A stretch of DNA of 26,916 nucleotides, taken from positions 1-26,916 of the IMG/VR virus record IMGVR_UViG_3300020448_000034. One strand, 5' to 3'. Made by a program: the position numbers and the translations under genes. The notes beneath the pieces are model-generated. The model saw only the letters and a list, made by a program, of their open reading frames with translations, did not search any database and was not told the DNA's origin. Shown piece after piece: positions 1 to 7,202 of the stretch. Position 1 is the stretch's first letter, and each line of letters begins with the position of its first letter. The DNA comes from a virus.

Positions 1-19
1 AATTTAAAGACTGTGTGTG

Positions 20-646
20 CTAATTGCCAAAGATCTTTGCACCTTGAAGGAATCCGTTGGAAACAAGGTGATCTTGTACCTGATTTTTAAGACTGTTTAT
101 TGTTGCGTTATTTTCAAATACAGCATTAAAATTTGTATTTGCCCATGCCCATTCTGATGCGTGTACATCCTTAGGTTTCTGCCCAATGTCCTGATACATT
201 CTAAACCACATAGGCAGTTGTCCACGTTTTACCCACCAAACTTCACCACCTAGTTCTTGGATCATATTTGCTTCATTTTCAAATCTCACATCAGGTATTA
301 CCCAATTAATCTGTGGATTATCTTTAAGTTTCTTTTTCACTAAACTAACCCATATGCCATCATAGAATCCATCTCTCATGCACTCTGTACCAAACTTTTG
401 CAATACAAGTCTTGGAGTCACTTCATGTTTCAATTCCATACTCCAGAAAGGATCCATTTGTTCACGCCATTTTCTACTTTGTTCTGTTTTGCCATCCAGT
501 AGATCTCTGTTCCAATCAAACATTGTGGCAACACTGTCTTTTAGTTTGTCTGCAAAAGATAATTTTACAAATGAATGATCATCAACTAAATGATCTGCTA
601 TTGTGTCTTTGCCTGATCCAATCAAGCCACATATTCCTATAATCAT
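20..646 (-). CDS. Deoxynucleoside monophosphate kinase, T4 gp1-like
   Basis: A 208-residue cytosolic kinase that would phosphorylate dNMPs to dNDPs for phage DNA synthesis. The N-terminus has a P-loop (GLIGSGKDT, residues 7-15), of the form used by T4 gp1 and related dNMP kinases. The stretch LSFADKLKDSV (about residues 29-39) and the core VIPDVRFENEA (about residues 116-126) are also typical of that family. T4 gp1 is somewhat longer (241 residues). Its ATG overlaps the stop of the upstream oxygenase gene by 4 bases (ATGA), so translation is probably coupled. Both genes lie downstream of the sigma70-like promoter at 1293-1321, which fits early or middle expression. The family call is firm; the substrate range is inferred. 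Confidence 0.9.
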   Translation of the reverse strand: MIIGICGLIGSGKDTIADHLVDDHSFVKLSFADKLKDSVATMFDWNRDLLDGKTEQSRKWREQMDPFWSMELKHEVTPRLVLQKFGTECMRDGFYDGIWVSLVKKKLKDNPQINWVIPDVRFENEANMIQELGGEVWWVKRGQLPMWFRMYQDIGQKPKDVHASEWAWANTNFNAVFENNATINSLKNQVQDHLVSNGFLQGAKIFGN

Positions 647-1284
647 ATTTCTAATTGTTTTGTTCCTGATCCAATTTTTCCTACAGGAAAACTATTAAAA
701 GCCAAACTGATTCTTGCCACATCAGCAGGTTGAGGATATACTGTATGTTCCAACCAAGATGGAAACATCAATACTTCTCCTGGCTTAGGCTTAACACCAT
801 AGTAGTCTGTGTTGTATTCGTTTTTGTTGTTTTCTTCATACGTAAGTTGAACATTTTGATGTGCAATATTTGTGTACAAATAAGGCTTCTCAAATATTAT
901 AGGTGCACAATCGGGTGTTGTTTCTATGTAGTACACACCACTTATCACACTGTTAGGATGTGAATGTTTATATATTTGTTCGCCTTTGTTGTTTCTGTTG
1001 ATCCAACTTGTTGTGATTCTAAATTCTTCTTTTATGCCCAGCACATCTTTTGTAAAATGTTTTAAACTTTTTTGTATATTTGCTTTCAAGGATTTCAATT
1101 GTGGAGTATCCAATAAATGCATACCTCTATTTTCAGGTGGTAAGTGATCATCGGAATGATCTGTACCAACACTTTGTGGTGGGAAATCTAACTCTCTGAT
1201 CCATGTTTTTTGGAGGACATCCAATTCACCTATTGATGCTTTGTACAAAGGCACGGAGAATAATGGAATCATTTGATGTTGCAT
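643..1284 (-). CDS. 2OG-Fe(II) oxygenase family protein (TIGR02466-like)
   Basis: A 213-residue protein resembling the phage and bacterial 2-oxoglutarate/Fe(II) dioxygenase-like family often annotated as TIGR02466. The jelly-roll core has HSHPNSVISGVYYIE (residues 107-121), then MFPSWLEHTV (about residues 173-182) supplying the distal His180, then RISLAFN (residues 191-197) with the Arg expected to bind 2-oxoglutarate. The probable iron ligands are a His from the 107-109 pair, a nearby second ligand and His180; the exact assignment is uncertain. The substrate is unknown. Such genes recur in marine T4-like phages. It overlaps the dNMP kinase by 4 bases. The annotated ATG starts about 8 bases after a strong -10 box, so the transcript may have almost no leader; M5 is an alternative start. 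Confidence 0.83.
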   Translation of the reverse strand: MQHQMIPLFSVPLYKASIGELDVLQKTWIRELDFPPQSVGTDHSDDHLPPENRGMHLLDTPQLKSLKANIQKSLKHFTKDVLGIKEEFRITTSWINRNNKGEQIYKHSHPNSVISGVYYIETTPDCAPIIFEKPYLYTNIAHQNVQLTYEENNKNEYNTDYYGVKPKPGEVLMFPSWLEHTVYPQPADVARISLAFNSFPVGKIGSGTKQLEI

Positions 1285-1292
1285 ATCATACG

Positions 1293-1321
1293 ATAATACA
1301 ACAAAAATACTAATATGTCAA
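1293..1321 (-). promoter_or_regulatory. Sigma70-type (early) promoter for the oxygenase/dNMP kinase pair
   Basis: On the minus strand there is a perfect -35 box TTGACA (plus positions 1316-1321), a 17-base spacer, and a -10 box TATTAT (plus positions 1293-1298), which is 5 of 6 to consensus. It lies in the 44-base gap between gp13 and the oxygenase gene, pointing into the oxygenase. Transcription from it would begin about 2 bases before the ATG at 1284. The match is seen directly; activity is inferred. Confidence 0.7.
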
Positions 1322-1328
1322 TATGGAA

Positions 1329-2087
1329 TTAGCCAATTAAGAATGAATAGCCTTGACCACCAGCAGTTTGAGTTTTGACTTCTGCTTCTAGTCTATCCAT
1401 TTCTGCCTGTGCTTCTTGTTTTAAAGTGTCACCATTTAATGAAGTACCACCTTGTGGACCTGCTATTGTGTTGAATTTGCTTCTGGCTTCACCGAGCATA
1501 AACTTGCATTTTGCCAAAGTATAGTCTTTGATCCATTTTTTAGCCAAATAATCTTTGAATAATTCTGAATCTGGTCTGTACATATACACCATCATTAACA
1601 CTTTTTCGTTTGCTCTTGGTCTTTGCAGGATAGTTAATTTTTTTGTTGTTGTGTTCCATTTAAATTCAATAAATGAACCAAACATACGTCCTACTAGTTC
1701 TTGGTATTGTGAAAACAAGTTGTATGTTGCTACACCACCCATATTAGAACTGGCTAAAAGGTATGTGTTTGTGTATGCTAAATTGAATGGTTCAAAGATT
1801 GTACCACCTTCTCCACCACCTGATCTTGACCCAATTGATCTTCTGAATATTTGACGTACTTCTATTATTTCATTAGCAAGAGTGTAATCGTTCACATCAT
1901 TTTCAAGGGGCAAAAATATGTAACTTTCTTCTACTGAATTGTCTGCTCTCTGTCTAAATCTGTCTAATGAATCCTGTAATGCTGTTTCGTAGTGTGAAGG
2001 ATCCAGTTCTACATCTACCATTCCGCCACCTAGCGAATTGAATACGTAGTCAAATATCTCTTGTTTTTCTGTGGTTAAATTGCTCAT
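1329..2087 (-). CDS. gp13: Neck protein, T4 gp13-like
   Basis: A 252-residue structural protein assigned to the T4 gp13 neck (head-completion) family. The N-terminal pattern, an acidic short helix followed by LGGGMVDVELDPSHYETALQ and DSLDRFRQRAD, matches marine T4-like gp13 proteins, which carry a similar 'LG.P.idi.vd..q..d..dda' segment. The C-terminal part is predicted helical and Gln/Glu rich. T4 gp13 is 309 residues. With gp14 it would close the portal after DNA packaging and present the tail-binding surface. It has a good Shine-Dalgarno AAGGA (plus 2096-2100, 8 bases from the ATG) and a late-type promoter just upstream. Unlike T4, it is transcribed away from gp14. Homology was judged by eye only. 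Confidence 0.72.
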   Translation of the reverse strand: MSNLTTEKQEIFDYVFNSLGGGMVDVELDPSHYETALQDSLDRFRQRADNSVEESYIFLPLENDVNDYTLANEIIEVRQIFRRSIGSRSGGGEGGTIFEPFNLAYTNTYLLASSNMGGVATYNLFSQYQELVGRMFGSFIEFKWNTTTKKLTILQRPRANEKVLMMVYMYRPDSELFKDYLAKKWIKDYTLAKCKFMLGEARSKFNTIAGPQGGTSLNGDTLKQEAQAEMDRLEAEVKTQTAGGQGYSFLIG

Positions 2088-2099
2088 TTATAATATCCT

Positions 2100-2117
2100 T
2101 ACTGATATTTATCAGTA
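2100..2117. repeat. Inverted repeat in the gp13/gp14 divergent intergenic region
   Basis: A 7-base perfect inverted repeat, TACTGAT and ATCAGTA, separated by 4 bases (ATTT). It sits midway between the two divergent neck genes and contains the minus-strand late-promoter motif. It could be an operator or a cruciform/hairpin, or simply chance in AT-rich DNA. Confidence 0.5.
2106..2113 (-). promoter_or_regulatory. T4-type late promoter (NATAAATA) for gp13
   Basis: Minus-strand GATAAATA, matching the NATAAATA/TATAAATA late promoter of T4-like phages. It is followed after 6 bases by the Shine-Dalgarno AGGA and 8 bases later by the gp13 ATG. Transcription starting about 6 bases downstream would put the ribosome binding site at the very 5' end of the RNA. 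Confidence 0.55.
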
Positions 2118-2127
2118 GTGACCATCC

Positions 2128-2135
2128 GATAAATA
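2128..2135 (+). promoter_or_regulatory. T4-type late promoter (NATAAATA) for the gp14 operon
   Basis: Plus-strand GATAAATA ends 7 bases before the gp14 ATG at 2143. No Shine-Dalgarno is visible between it and the start, so a transcript from this promoter would be leaderless or nearly so. It would drive the whole plus-strand operon through the heptose genes. Confidence 0.5.
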
Positions 2136-2142
2136 TAACAGT

Positions 2143-3300
2143 ATGCCTAGATTAAGTCTATATAAACCCGAAAAAGGTCATGATTACACGTTTTTAGATA
2201 AAACAGTAGCAGAAATGTTCACTGTTGGCGGTACTGATGTCTTTGTACACAAATACCTAGGACCTAAGAATCCAAGTGAGGATGATGCCACAGCCGCCCA
2301 GCCTAGATACAATGCAGTCAAAGAAACCAACATTCAGGATATGTTATTCTTAGAAAATAGGGATAGAAAGTATGATCCTGATGTGTACAAACTTCGTGGA
2401 ATTTACAACGTTGCAGACATAGACTTTGATATGAGTCAATTTGGACTTTTCTTAGCCAATGACACACTGTTTATGACTATACCAATTACTTCAAGTGTAA
2501 AAACTTTAGGCAGAAAAATTATGCCTGGCGATGTATTTGAATTACCACACTTGAAAGACGAGTATGCATTGAATGATTTTCAAGTTGCACTTAAACGTTT
2601 TTATGTTGTAGAAGATATTAACAGAGCGGCAGAAGGTTTTTCACCTACTTGGTATCCACATCTTTATAGAGTAAAATTAAAACAAATTTACGACTCACAA
2701 GAATTTAAAGACATACTTGATTTGCCTACAGAAGAAGGTTCTTCACAAAAATTACGTGATGTACTTTCTACATATGAACAAGAAATGCAAATTAATAATG
2801 CAGTTGTACAACAAGCAGAAGCAGATTCAGGCAAGTCAGGATATGATATTGCACATTTTTACACACTACAAGTTGATGATAAAGGCAAACCTGAACTTGT
2901 TACAACCGATACAAGTACATTAGATACATCCACACAAAATACATTGGCTGACAGAGTCAATCAGACTCCAAGTAAAACTGGTTATGATGGTTACTTGCTA
3001 GGTGACGGACTTGCACCTAACGGTGAAGTATTTGGATTTGGAATAAGTTTCCCAACTGCTTCAGACAAAGGGGACTATTTTTTACGTACTGACTTTTTAC
3101 CAAATAGATTGTTTAGATATGATGGTGGACGTTGGGTGAAAATGGAGGATAATATACGTCATACATTATCACAAACAGACACAAGAGCAACACAAAAAGG
3201 AACATTTATTAACAACACAAAAACTAGAAATGTTGGTGGCGAAACAGTTAAAGAAAGACAAAGTTTATCAAAAGCATTAAGACCTAAGGCGGATGAGTAA
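2143..3300 (+). CDS. gp14: Neck protein, T4 gp14-like, with C-terminal extension
   Basis: A 385-residue structural protein. Residues about 25-195 have the layout of T4 gp14-family neck proteins: a 'TDVFVHKYLG' strand, an acidic central block (about residues 92-112), the loop MPGDVFELPHLKDE (residues 127-140), then KRFYVVEDI and YPHLYRVKLKQI. T4 gp14 is 256 residues, so this one carries roughly 130 extra residues. The extension has a low-complexity linker and then a short module at residues 312-336 (YFLRTDFLPNRLFRYDGGRW) of a type seen in other phage structural proteins. It opens the plus-strand operon, and its stop overlaps the next start as TAATG. Role: closes the head and joins it to the tail. 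The family is inferred from pattern and from gene order next to gp15. Confidence 0.7.
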   Translation: MPRLSLYKPEKGHDYTFLDKTVAEMFTVGGTDVFVHKYLGPKNPSEDDATAAQPRYNAVKETNIQDMLFLENRDRKYDPDVYKLRGIYNVADIDFDMSQFGLFLANDTLFMTIPITSSVKTLGRKIMPGDVFELPHLKDEYALNDFQVALKRFYVVEDINRAAEGFSPTWYPHLYRVKLKQIYDSQEFKDILDLPTEEGSSQKLRDVLSTYEQEMQINNAVVQQAEADSGKSGYDIAHFYTLQVDDKGKPELVTTDTSTLDTSTQNTLADRVNQTPSKTGYDGYLLGDGLAPNGEVFGFGISFPTASDKGDYFLRTDFLPNRLFRYDGGRWVKMEDNIRHTLSQTDTRATQKGTFINNTKTRNVGGETVKERQSLSKALRPKADE

Positions 3301-3461
3301 TGAAATTAAAAGAGTTATTTGGCATAGTTGGGATACCAATGGATCATACAGCAGGACCACAAGGACTCAAAAAGGTAACTAAAAAATATATGGGAAAAGT
3401 AAGAACATATTACGCACCCAAAAGTAAAAAATTTAACGAGAAAAATAAAGAGAAAAAATAA
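3300..3461 (+). CDS. 53-residue basic hypothetical protein
   Basis: A small reading frame beginning MKLKELFGIVGIPMD and ending in a very lysine-rich tail (KSKKFNEKNKEKK). Its ATG overlaps the gp14 stop (TAATG), and its TAA overlaps the gp15 ATG in the same way (TAATG). AAGG lies about 9 bases upstream of the start. The two coupled junctions and the lack of any other explanation for the 160-base gap support it as a real gene. No family was recognised. Marine T4-like phages often carry a tiny gene between gp14 and gp15. It might be an assembly factor or a nucleic-acid-binding peptide; this is inference. Confidence 0.72.
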   Translation: MKLKELFGIVGIPMDHTAGPQGLKKVTKKYMGKVRTYYAPKSKKFNEKNKEKK

Positions 3462-4918
3462 TGCAACATTTTTACGATGGACAAATTAGAAGATATATTA
3501 CACAGTTAATTCGTCTGTTGAGTAATTTTTCATACAAAGATGGCGATGGTGCTCTTAGACAAATACCAGTAATGTATGGAAATATCACAAGACAAGTTGC
3601 ACACATTATAAGAGACAATTCCGAAAATAAATTACCTTCTGTTCCAAGAATGGCGGCATATGTACAAGGCTTAGAAATGGATAGAACAAGAATTGCAGAC
3701 GCAAGTTTTGTTAGTAAAATACACATTAGAGAACGTGCATATGACAGTAATAACAAAGAATACTTAAACACACAAGGTAAAAATGTTACTGTAGAACGTT
3801 TAATGCCTACACCTTACACATTAACAATGAATGTTGATATGTGGACAAGTAACACAGAACAAAAATTACAAATCATGGAACAAATCATGATGTTGTTTAA
3901 CCCTAGTTTAGAAATACAAACTACTGACAACTATGTAGACTGGACAAGTTTAAGTGTTGTTGAACTAACAAACATAACATTTGCTTCTAATACAATTCCA
4001 ACAGGCACAGAAACAGAAATAGATGTTGCATCAATGACTTTTCAAATGCCAATATACATCAGTCCACCTACAAAAGTTAAAAAGTTAGGAGTTATCACTC
4101 ATATTATAACAAGTATATTCAATGAAAGAACTGGAAACATTGATTTAAGTCAAACAATGCCAGAACTTATGGCATATCAAGATGATTATGAGAAAAGTAT
4201 TAGAGCAGATATCAGAGCAAGTGCAGATGGTTCTATTGATTCAAGTGTTGCAACAAGAAAAGATACAAGTTCTGTACAAGGAACAACAGGCACACAATTT
4301 GATGTGTATGTGTTAAACAGTGTTGTACAAATTATAGACAAAGGTGTAATAGGTGGAATAGTATGGGACGGATATTTAGATGTAATTCCAAATTTTAAAA
4401 CTGGATTAAGTCAAATATCTCTACATAGAGAAGGAATAGATGTGCCAGTAATTGGTACAGTGGCAGTGAACGAAACTAATCCTTTTCAACTTTTAGTCAC
4501 ATGGGACGAAGACACTATTCCAACTGACACAGTAATAGTTGGTCCAGTAGATACGAGAGGATCTGTAGACTTTATTGTTGATCCAACAACATACAATCCA
4601 TCAAGTGTAAAACAAAATGGAAAAAGATTATTGTTATTAAAAGATATAGGCAGTGCTTCAAATGTTGATGGCGCAGATGCTTGGAAAGGTATCAGTAATA
4701 TTGATTTGGTAGCAGGTGCTAATGACATTGTTGAATGGAATGGTACCAATTGGGAAATTATTTTTGATTCAAGTGCAAATCCTGATCCAGGTGACAGCAC
4801 ATTTATACCTTCATACATTACCAATTTAAAAACTGGTGTGCAATACAAATGGAATGGTAGTGAATGGTTATTATCATTCGAAGGTGAATATCGAAAAGGC
4901 ACTTGGAAGATCTCTTAG
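3461..4918 (+). CDS. gp15: Tail sheath stabilizer/completion protein, T4 gp15-like, long form
   Basis: A 485-residue structural protein. The first 220 residues resemble gp15 of T4-like marine phages: MQHFYDGQIRRYITQLIRLL at the start, 'PSVPRMAAYVQGLEMDR' (about residues 59-75), the PTPYTLTMNVDMWTSNTEQK block with a following IMEQIM helix (about residues 116-143), and a jelly-roll-like end at 'MTFQMPIYISPPTKV'. gp15 caps the tail tube and sheath and binds the neck. T4 gp15 is 272 residues; the extra C-terminal half is beta-rich and has two copies of a [YW][DN]Gxx W motif (VEWNGTNWEI near residue 425, YKWNGSEWLL near 463) like that in the gp14 extension. Its ATG overlaps the preceding stop. Confidence 0.72.
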   Translation: MQHFYDGQIRRYITQLIRLLSNFSYKDGDGALRQIPVMYGNITRQVAHIIRDNSENKLPSVPRMAAYVQGLEMDRTRIADASFVSKIHIRERAYDSNNKEYLNTQGKNVTVERLMPTPYTLTMNVDMWTSNTEQKLQIMEQIMMLFNPSLEIQTTDNYVDWTSLSVVELTNITFASNTIPTGTETEIDVASMTFQMPIYISPPTKVKKLGVITHIITSIFNERTGNIDLSQTMPELMAYQDDYEKSIRADIRASADGSIDSSVATRKDTSSVQGTTGTQFDVYVLNSVVQIIDKGVIGGIVWDGYLDVIPNFKTGLSQISLHREGIDVPVIGTVAVNETNPFQLLVTWDEDTIPTDTVIVGPVDTRGSVDFIVDPTTYNPSSVKQNGKRLLLLKDIGSASNVDGADAWKGISNIDLVAGANDIVEWNGTNWEIIFDSSANPDPGDSTFIPSYITNLKTGVQYKWNGSEWLLSFEGEYRKGTWKIS

Positions 4919-4934
4919 TCACATAATTAATTAC

Positions 4935-5366
4935 ATGAGCAGTAAAATAACCGGGTGTGGAGCACTCTTCTATACCTTAGACACACAACGTTTCTTGTTG
5001 TTACATAGAACACAAAGTAAACAAAATCAAGTATGGGGATTAGTTGGTGGCACAACTACCAATGAAAATTTATGGGAAGGTCTCCAAAGAGAAATAAAAG
5101 AAGAAATTGGTGAACAAAAAATTATAAAAAGAATACCAATGGAAACTTTTATTAGTAATGATGAAAACTTTTTGTACCATACATACATTTGCGTTGTTCA
5201 AAATGAATTTATTCCAAAATTAAACACAGAACACGATGGCTATGCTTGGGTAAGTTTTGGTCATTGGCCTAAACCTTTGCACCAAGGATTACGTAAAACT
5301 ATCCAAAATAAAATGAATCAAATGAAATTGGACACAGTGTTCAAAATGTTAAAATTAATGCAATGA
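4935..5366 (+). CDS. Nudix hydrolase
   Basis: A 143-residue Nudix-fold pyrophosphohydrolase. The Nudix box Gx5Ex7REUxEExG is intact at residues 38-59 (GGTTTNENLWEG, then LQREIKEEIG); the position after the last Gly is Glu rather than a hydrophobic residue. The frame is open upstream to 4836, but the ATG at 4935 gives a compact Nudix N-terminus (MSSKITGCGALF) and does not overlap gp15, so I chose it; no clear Shine-Dalgarno precedes it. The stop overlaps the hldE start as ATGA, so the two are coupled. Possible substrates include nucleoside diphosphate sugars, oxidised nucleotides or NADH/ADP-ribose. The adjacency to an ADP-sugar pathway is suggestive but not proof. Confidence 0.85.
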   Translation: MSSKITGCGALFYTLDTQRFLLLHRTQSKQNQVWGLVGGTTTNENLWEGLQREIKEEIGEQKIIKRIPMETFISNDENFLYHTYICVVQNEFIPKLNTEHDGYAWVSFGHWPKPLHQGLRKTIQNKMNQMKLDTVFKMLKLMQ

Positions 5367-6622
5367 TTAAAATAATTGGTGATGTAATGCTAGACTCCTG
5401 GATTGAAGGAGACTGCGATAGAGTCAGTCCTGAAGCACCAGTCATTGTACTCAAAGAAAAAACTAAAGACTTCAACGTTGGAGGGGCAGGAAACCTCGCT
5501 TTAAACCTGTCAAACTTGGGCACAGACACGTGGCTATATGGTGCCGTGGGCAAAGACATTGCCGGGCACAAAATTATTGAAATTTTACTGCAAAATAACA
5601 TATCGTCACGTGTTTGCCAAGATGCAGAAATGACCACAATCAAAACAAGAATGGTGGGACAAAATGGTCAACATCTATTGAGAGTAGACAAAGAATTTTC
5701 ATATACCAAAAGCACAGTTGAAGATGAACTATTAAAAGACCTTACAGACGCTGACACTGTGTTGATCAGCGATTACAATAAAGGTGTAATACAAAAAGAT
5801 ACAGTTCAAAAAATTTTAAAAAAATGTAAAAATGTTTATGTAGATCCAAAGCAAGGATTCAGTAGATATATTGGAGCATTTTTAATAAAACCAAACATGA
5901 AAGAATACGAAGCATGGTTTGGTAAATTTAACATAGAAATTGCACAAGATAGATGCAAATCAAATTTATGGACTTGGTTAATTGTAACTGACGGTGCAAA
6001 TGGAATCCATGTGATAAGCAAAGATTCCTACAAACACATAAAAGGTGATGCAATAGAAGTATCAGATGTTAGTGGTGCAGGTGATTCTGTACTTGCCATT
6101 ATTGCTCATTACAGTCAATACAAAGATATTCCTGATGCTTGTGAACTGGCATACAAAGGTGCTCAGAAAATTGTACAAAAAAGAGGAGTATCTATTATTT
6201 CTAAAACAGATATTGAAGACACCATTGTATGGACAAATGGTGTGTTTGATATATTGCATAAAGGACATTTTGAATTATTAAAATTTGCAAAACAACAAGG
6301 GGATATTCTTATTGTTGGAATTAATTCAGATGCAAGTGTCAAAAGATTAAAAGGTGATGATAGACCATTTAACAATGCTATCATACGTGAACAACAATTA
6401 TTACAATTACCTTGGGTAGATAAAGTTGTTGTGTTTGAAGAAGATACTCCGATAGAAGCAATTAAAAATAATGGACCAGATATTATAGTCAAAGGTGGAG
6501 ATTATACTGTGGCAACAACAGTAGGAAATGAATTAGCAGATGTAAAAATCTTTCCAACGGTAAAAGGTTTTTCAACATCTAATATAGTGGACAAAGTTAA
6601 TGAACAAAACAATAAAAAATAA
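5363..6622 (+). CDS. hldE: Bifunctional heptose-7-phosphate kinase / heptose-1-phosphate adenylyltransferase
   Basis: A 419-residue HldE (RfaE) protein, catalysing C1 phosphorylation of D-glycero-beta-D-manno-heptose 7-phosphate and, after GmhB acts, ADP transfer to the 1-phosphate. Residues 1-285 are a PfkB/ribokinase-type kinase: GDVMLDSWIEGDCDRVSPEAP at the start, the substrate region VGGAGNLALN, and the ATP/anion-hole motif DVSGAGD (235-241) with the catalytic Asp241. Residues 288-419 are a nucleotidyltransferase: TNGVFDILHKGH (291-302, HxGH motif), GINSDAS, KRLKGDDRP, FEEDTP, VKGGDY, and STSN near the end. E. coli HldE has 477 residues, so loops are trimmed but all motifs stay. It overlaps both neighbours, which fits one translationally coupled operon. 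The gene is unusual in a phage structural region. Confidence 0.93.
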   Translation: MIKIIGDVMLDSWIEGDCDRVSPEAPVIVLKEKTKDFNVGGAGNLALNLSNLGTDTWLYGAVGKDIAGHKIIEILLQNNISSRVCQDAEMTTIKTRMVGQNGQHLLRVDKEFSYTKSTVEDELLKDLTDADTVLISDYNKGVIQKDTVQKILKKCKNVYVDPKQGFSRYIGAFLIKPNMKEYEAWFGKFNIEIAQDRCKSNLWTWLIVTDGANGIHVISKDSYKHIKGDAIEVSDVSGAGDSVLAIIAHYSQYKDIPDACELAYKGAQKIVQKRGVSIISKTDIEDTIVWTNGVFDILHKGHFELLKFAKQQGDILIVGINSDASVKRLKGDDRPFNNAIIREQQLLQLPWVDKVVVFEEDTPIEAIKNNGPDIIVKGGDYTVATTVGNELADVKIFPTVKGFSTSNIVDKVNEQNNKK

Positions 6623-7202
6623 CAAAATTATCATTACAGATGCTTTGAGTAAAGAACAATTTCAAGGTATTAGTGACATAATGTTTAGTGACAAATTTCC
6701 TTGGTTTTATCAAGATCACTTGGTACATCCACACCAAGCAAACACAGATGAAAGATTGCAAATACAATTTGTACACAAATTTCACGAAGTAAGCAACATT
6801 GTAACAGGACCAGAACTATGGAATATGTTAATACCAATATTTACTGTGTTACAACCACATACTTTTTTACGTGTTAAAGCAAATAATATTCCTAGTCAGA
6901 GTGAAATTGTCACTCATGGTATGCATTGTGATGTAAGTGTGCCATTAAGTTACACAGCAATTTTTTATTGTAATACAAACAACGGATACACAGAATTTAA
7001 AGATGGTGATAAAGTTCCTAGTGTTGCAAACTCTATGGTTATATTTCCTAGTTATATGGAACACTCAGGTAGCACTTGTACAGATGTGAGGTCTAGAGTA
7101 AACATCAATATTAATTATGTTGCACATCATTCAGATCAATTAACAAAAGATATAGCGCCAAAAGGTTCAGAAGATATTATAAAATTGTGGAGTAATACGT
7201 GA
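6600..7202 (+). CDS. 2OG-Fe(II) oxygenase (prolyl-hydroxylase-like fold)
   Basis: A 200-residue 2-oxoglutarate/Fe(II) dioxygenase. The facial triad is visible as HCD (His109, Asp111) and His155 in YMEHSG, with Arg164 or Arg166 in RSRVNINI positioned for 2-oxoglutarate. The segment between (YTAIFYCNTNNGYTEFKDG) is the usual jelly-roll pair of strands. The start chosen (6600) overlaps the end of hldE by 23 bases, and the stop overlaps the GTG of hldD, so it sits inside the heptose operon. The substrate is unknown; it could hydroxylate a sugar, a lipid A/glycan precursor or a phage protein. It is not closely similar to the oxygenase at 643-1284. Confidence 0.82.
   Translation: MNKTIKNNKIIITDALSKEQFQGISDIMFSDKFPWFYQDHLVHPHQANTDERLQIQFVHKFHEVSNIVTGPELWNMLIPIFTVLQPHTFLRVKANNIPSQSEIVTHGMHCDVSVPLSYTAIFYCNTNNGYTEFKDGDKVPSVANSMVIFPSYMEHSGSTCTDVRSRVNININYVAHHSDQLTKDIAPKGSEDIIKLWSNT

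Noticed and set aside
4836-4934. Upstream ATG for the Nudix gene at 4836, giving 176 residues
   Set aside because: The extra 33 residues overlap the end of gp15 in another frame and do not resemble a Nudix N-terminus; the ATG at 4935 is preferred.
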